From Methanosphaera sp. rholeuAM6 (lineage in GTDB: Archaea > Methanobacteriota > Methanobacteria > Methanobacteriales > Methanobacteriaceae), in contig MVAA01000065.1 in the NCBI GenBank assembly GCA_003266105.1, forward strand, positions 1,470 through 7,842: a stretch of 6,373 nt of DNA, written 5' to 3'. The position numbers were made by a program, and so were the translations under genes. The notes under the pieces were generated by a model. That model did no database searches. It was not told the origin of the DNA and was given only the letters and a program-made list of their open reading frames with translations. Below, in pieces: positions 6,092 to 6,373 of the stretch (positions are counted from its first letter, which is position 1; the number at the start of each line of letters is the position of its first letter).

Positions 6092-6104
6092 AATATAATA
6101 TATA
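6092..6104 (+). promoter_or_regulatory. Candidate TATA box for the symporter gene
   Basis: An alternating AATATAATATATAA-like run lies about 50 bp before the ATG, preceded by the A-rich ATTAAAAACA that could serve as BRE. A start ~25 bp downstream gives a leader of about 20-30 nt that includes the AGGAGA element. Confidence 0.4.
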
Positions 6105-6138
6105 ATAAAATAATGAACAAAATGAAAGTAATATAAAT

Positions 6139-6144
6139 AGGAGA
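6139..6144 (+). promoter_or_regulatory. Shine-Dalgarno of the symporter gene
   Basis: AGGAGA ends 4 nt before the ATG at 6149 and decides the start of a gene that is cut by the window edge. Confidence 0.7.
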
Positions 6145-6148
6145 TACA

Positions 6149-6373
6149 ATGAATTATTTATTAGCAGTGATAATTTTAGTTTACATTGCAATGATGGTTC
6201 TGGTAGGTTATATTGCTTGGAAACGTACAAGTAGTAATGAAGATTACTTGGTTGCAGGACGTAAAACAAGTTCTATTGTAATGGCACTTAGTTATGGTGC
6301 TACGTTCATCAGTACTGCAGCAATTGTAGGTTTTGGAGGTTTAGCAGGAACAAATGGACTGGGTATACTCTGG
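6149..6373 (+). CDS. Sodium:solute symporter family (SSS/SLC5) protein, N-terminal part
   Basis: Only the first 75 codons are present; the frame is open to the window edge, and family members usually have about 450-550 residues. The visible part shows a first hydrophobic helix (about residues 3-24, LLAVIILVYIAMMVLVGYIAW), then the loop SSNEDYLVAGRKT. A second membrane segment follows (about 42-70), containing ALSYGATFISTAAIVGFGGLAG and NGLGILW. The GR-x(8)-ALSYGATFIST-x-A-x-VGFGG pattern is typical of the sodium:solute symporter family, which couples Na+ influx to uptake of substrates such as proline, pantothenate, sugars or carboxylates. Substrate cannot be assigned from this fragment. The protein should sit in the cytoplasmic membrane. 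It follows the AraC-type regulator by 129 bp, with its own promoter and SD, and may be under its control. Confidence 0.9.
   Translation, partial: MNYLLAVIILVYIAMMVLVGYIAWKRTSSNEDYLVAGRKTSSIVMALSYGATFISTAAIVGFGGLAGTNGLGILW

Noticed and set aside
6075..6269. 64-codon minus-strand open frame
   Set aside because: It is antisense to the promoter and start of the symporter gene, which has a clear SD and a strong family match.

Overview
The window looks like chromosomal DNA from a low-GC methanogenic archaeon of the order Methanobacteriales, most likely Methanosphaera or Methanobrevibacter. That placement is an inference from several signs: very AT-rich DNA, AGGTGA-type ribosome binding sites, archaeal-style TATA elements, oligo-T tracts after stop codons, a TTG start, and a phosphoesterase-Lhr helicase pair of archaeal type. 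No rRNA or tRNA is present to confirm it.

Layout, left to right. (1) Positions 1-755 (+) hold the 3' nine-tenths of a Nit2/omega-amidase-like carbon-nitrogen hydrolase; its first ~25 codons lie outside the window. (2) A convergent gene, 773-1354 (-), encodes a small HEAT-repeat protein; the two stop codons are only 17 bp apart across an oligo-T tract. (3) A 165-bp divergent promoter region (1355-1519) separates it from a two-gene operon (+): a PdeM-type metallophosphoesterase (1520-2257) and an Lhr-family superfamily 2 helicase (2269-4866). (4) A 151-bp AT-rich gap leads to an AraC-family regulator (5018-6019, +) with a bacterial-type double HTH domain. (5) After a 129-bp gap with an oligo-T terminator and a 28-bp near-palindrome comes the first 75 codons of a sodium:solute symporter (6149 to the window edge, +).

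Two functional pairings stand out. The phosphoesterase and helicase form a probable DNA-repair unit, matching two components of the bacterial ligase-associated Lhr/MPE repair cluster; no ligase or MBL-fold exonuclease is visible here. The AraC-type regulator lies just upstream of a transporter gene, and similar TTT(A/T)ATTAGTA sequences precede both, so it may control its own gene and the symporter. No CRISPR array, insertion sequence, RNA gene or clearly new system was found; the least ordinary parts are the AraC gene in an archaeal setting and the dyad or repeat elements in the promoter regions.
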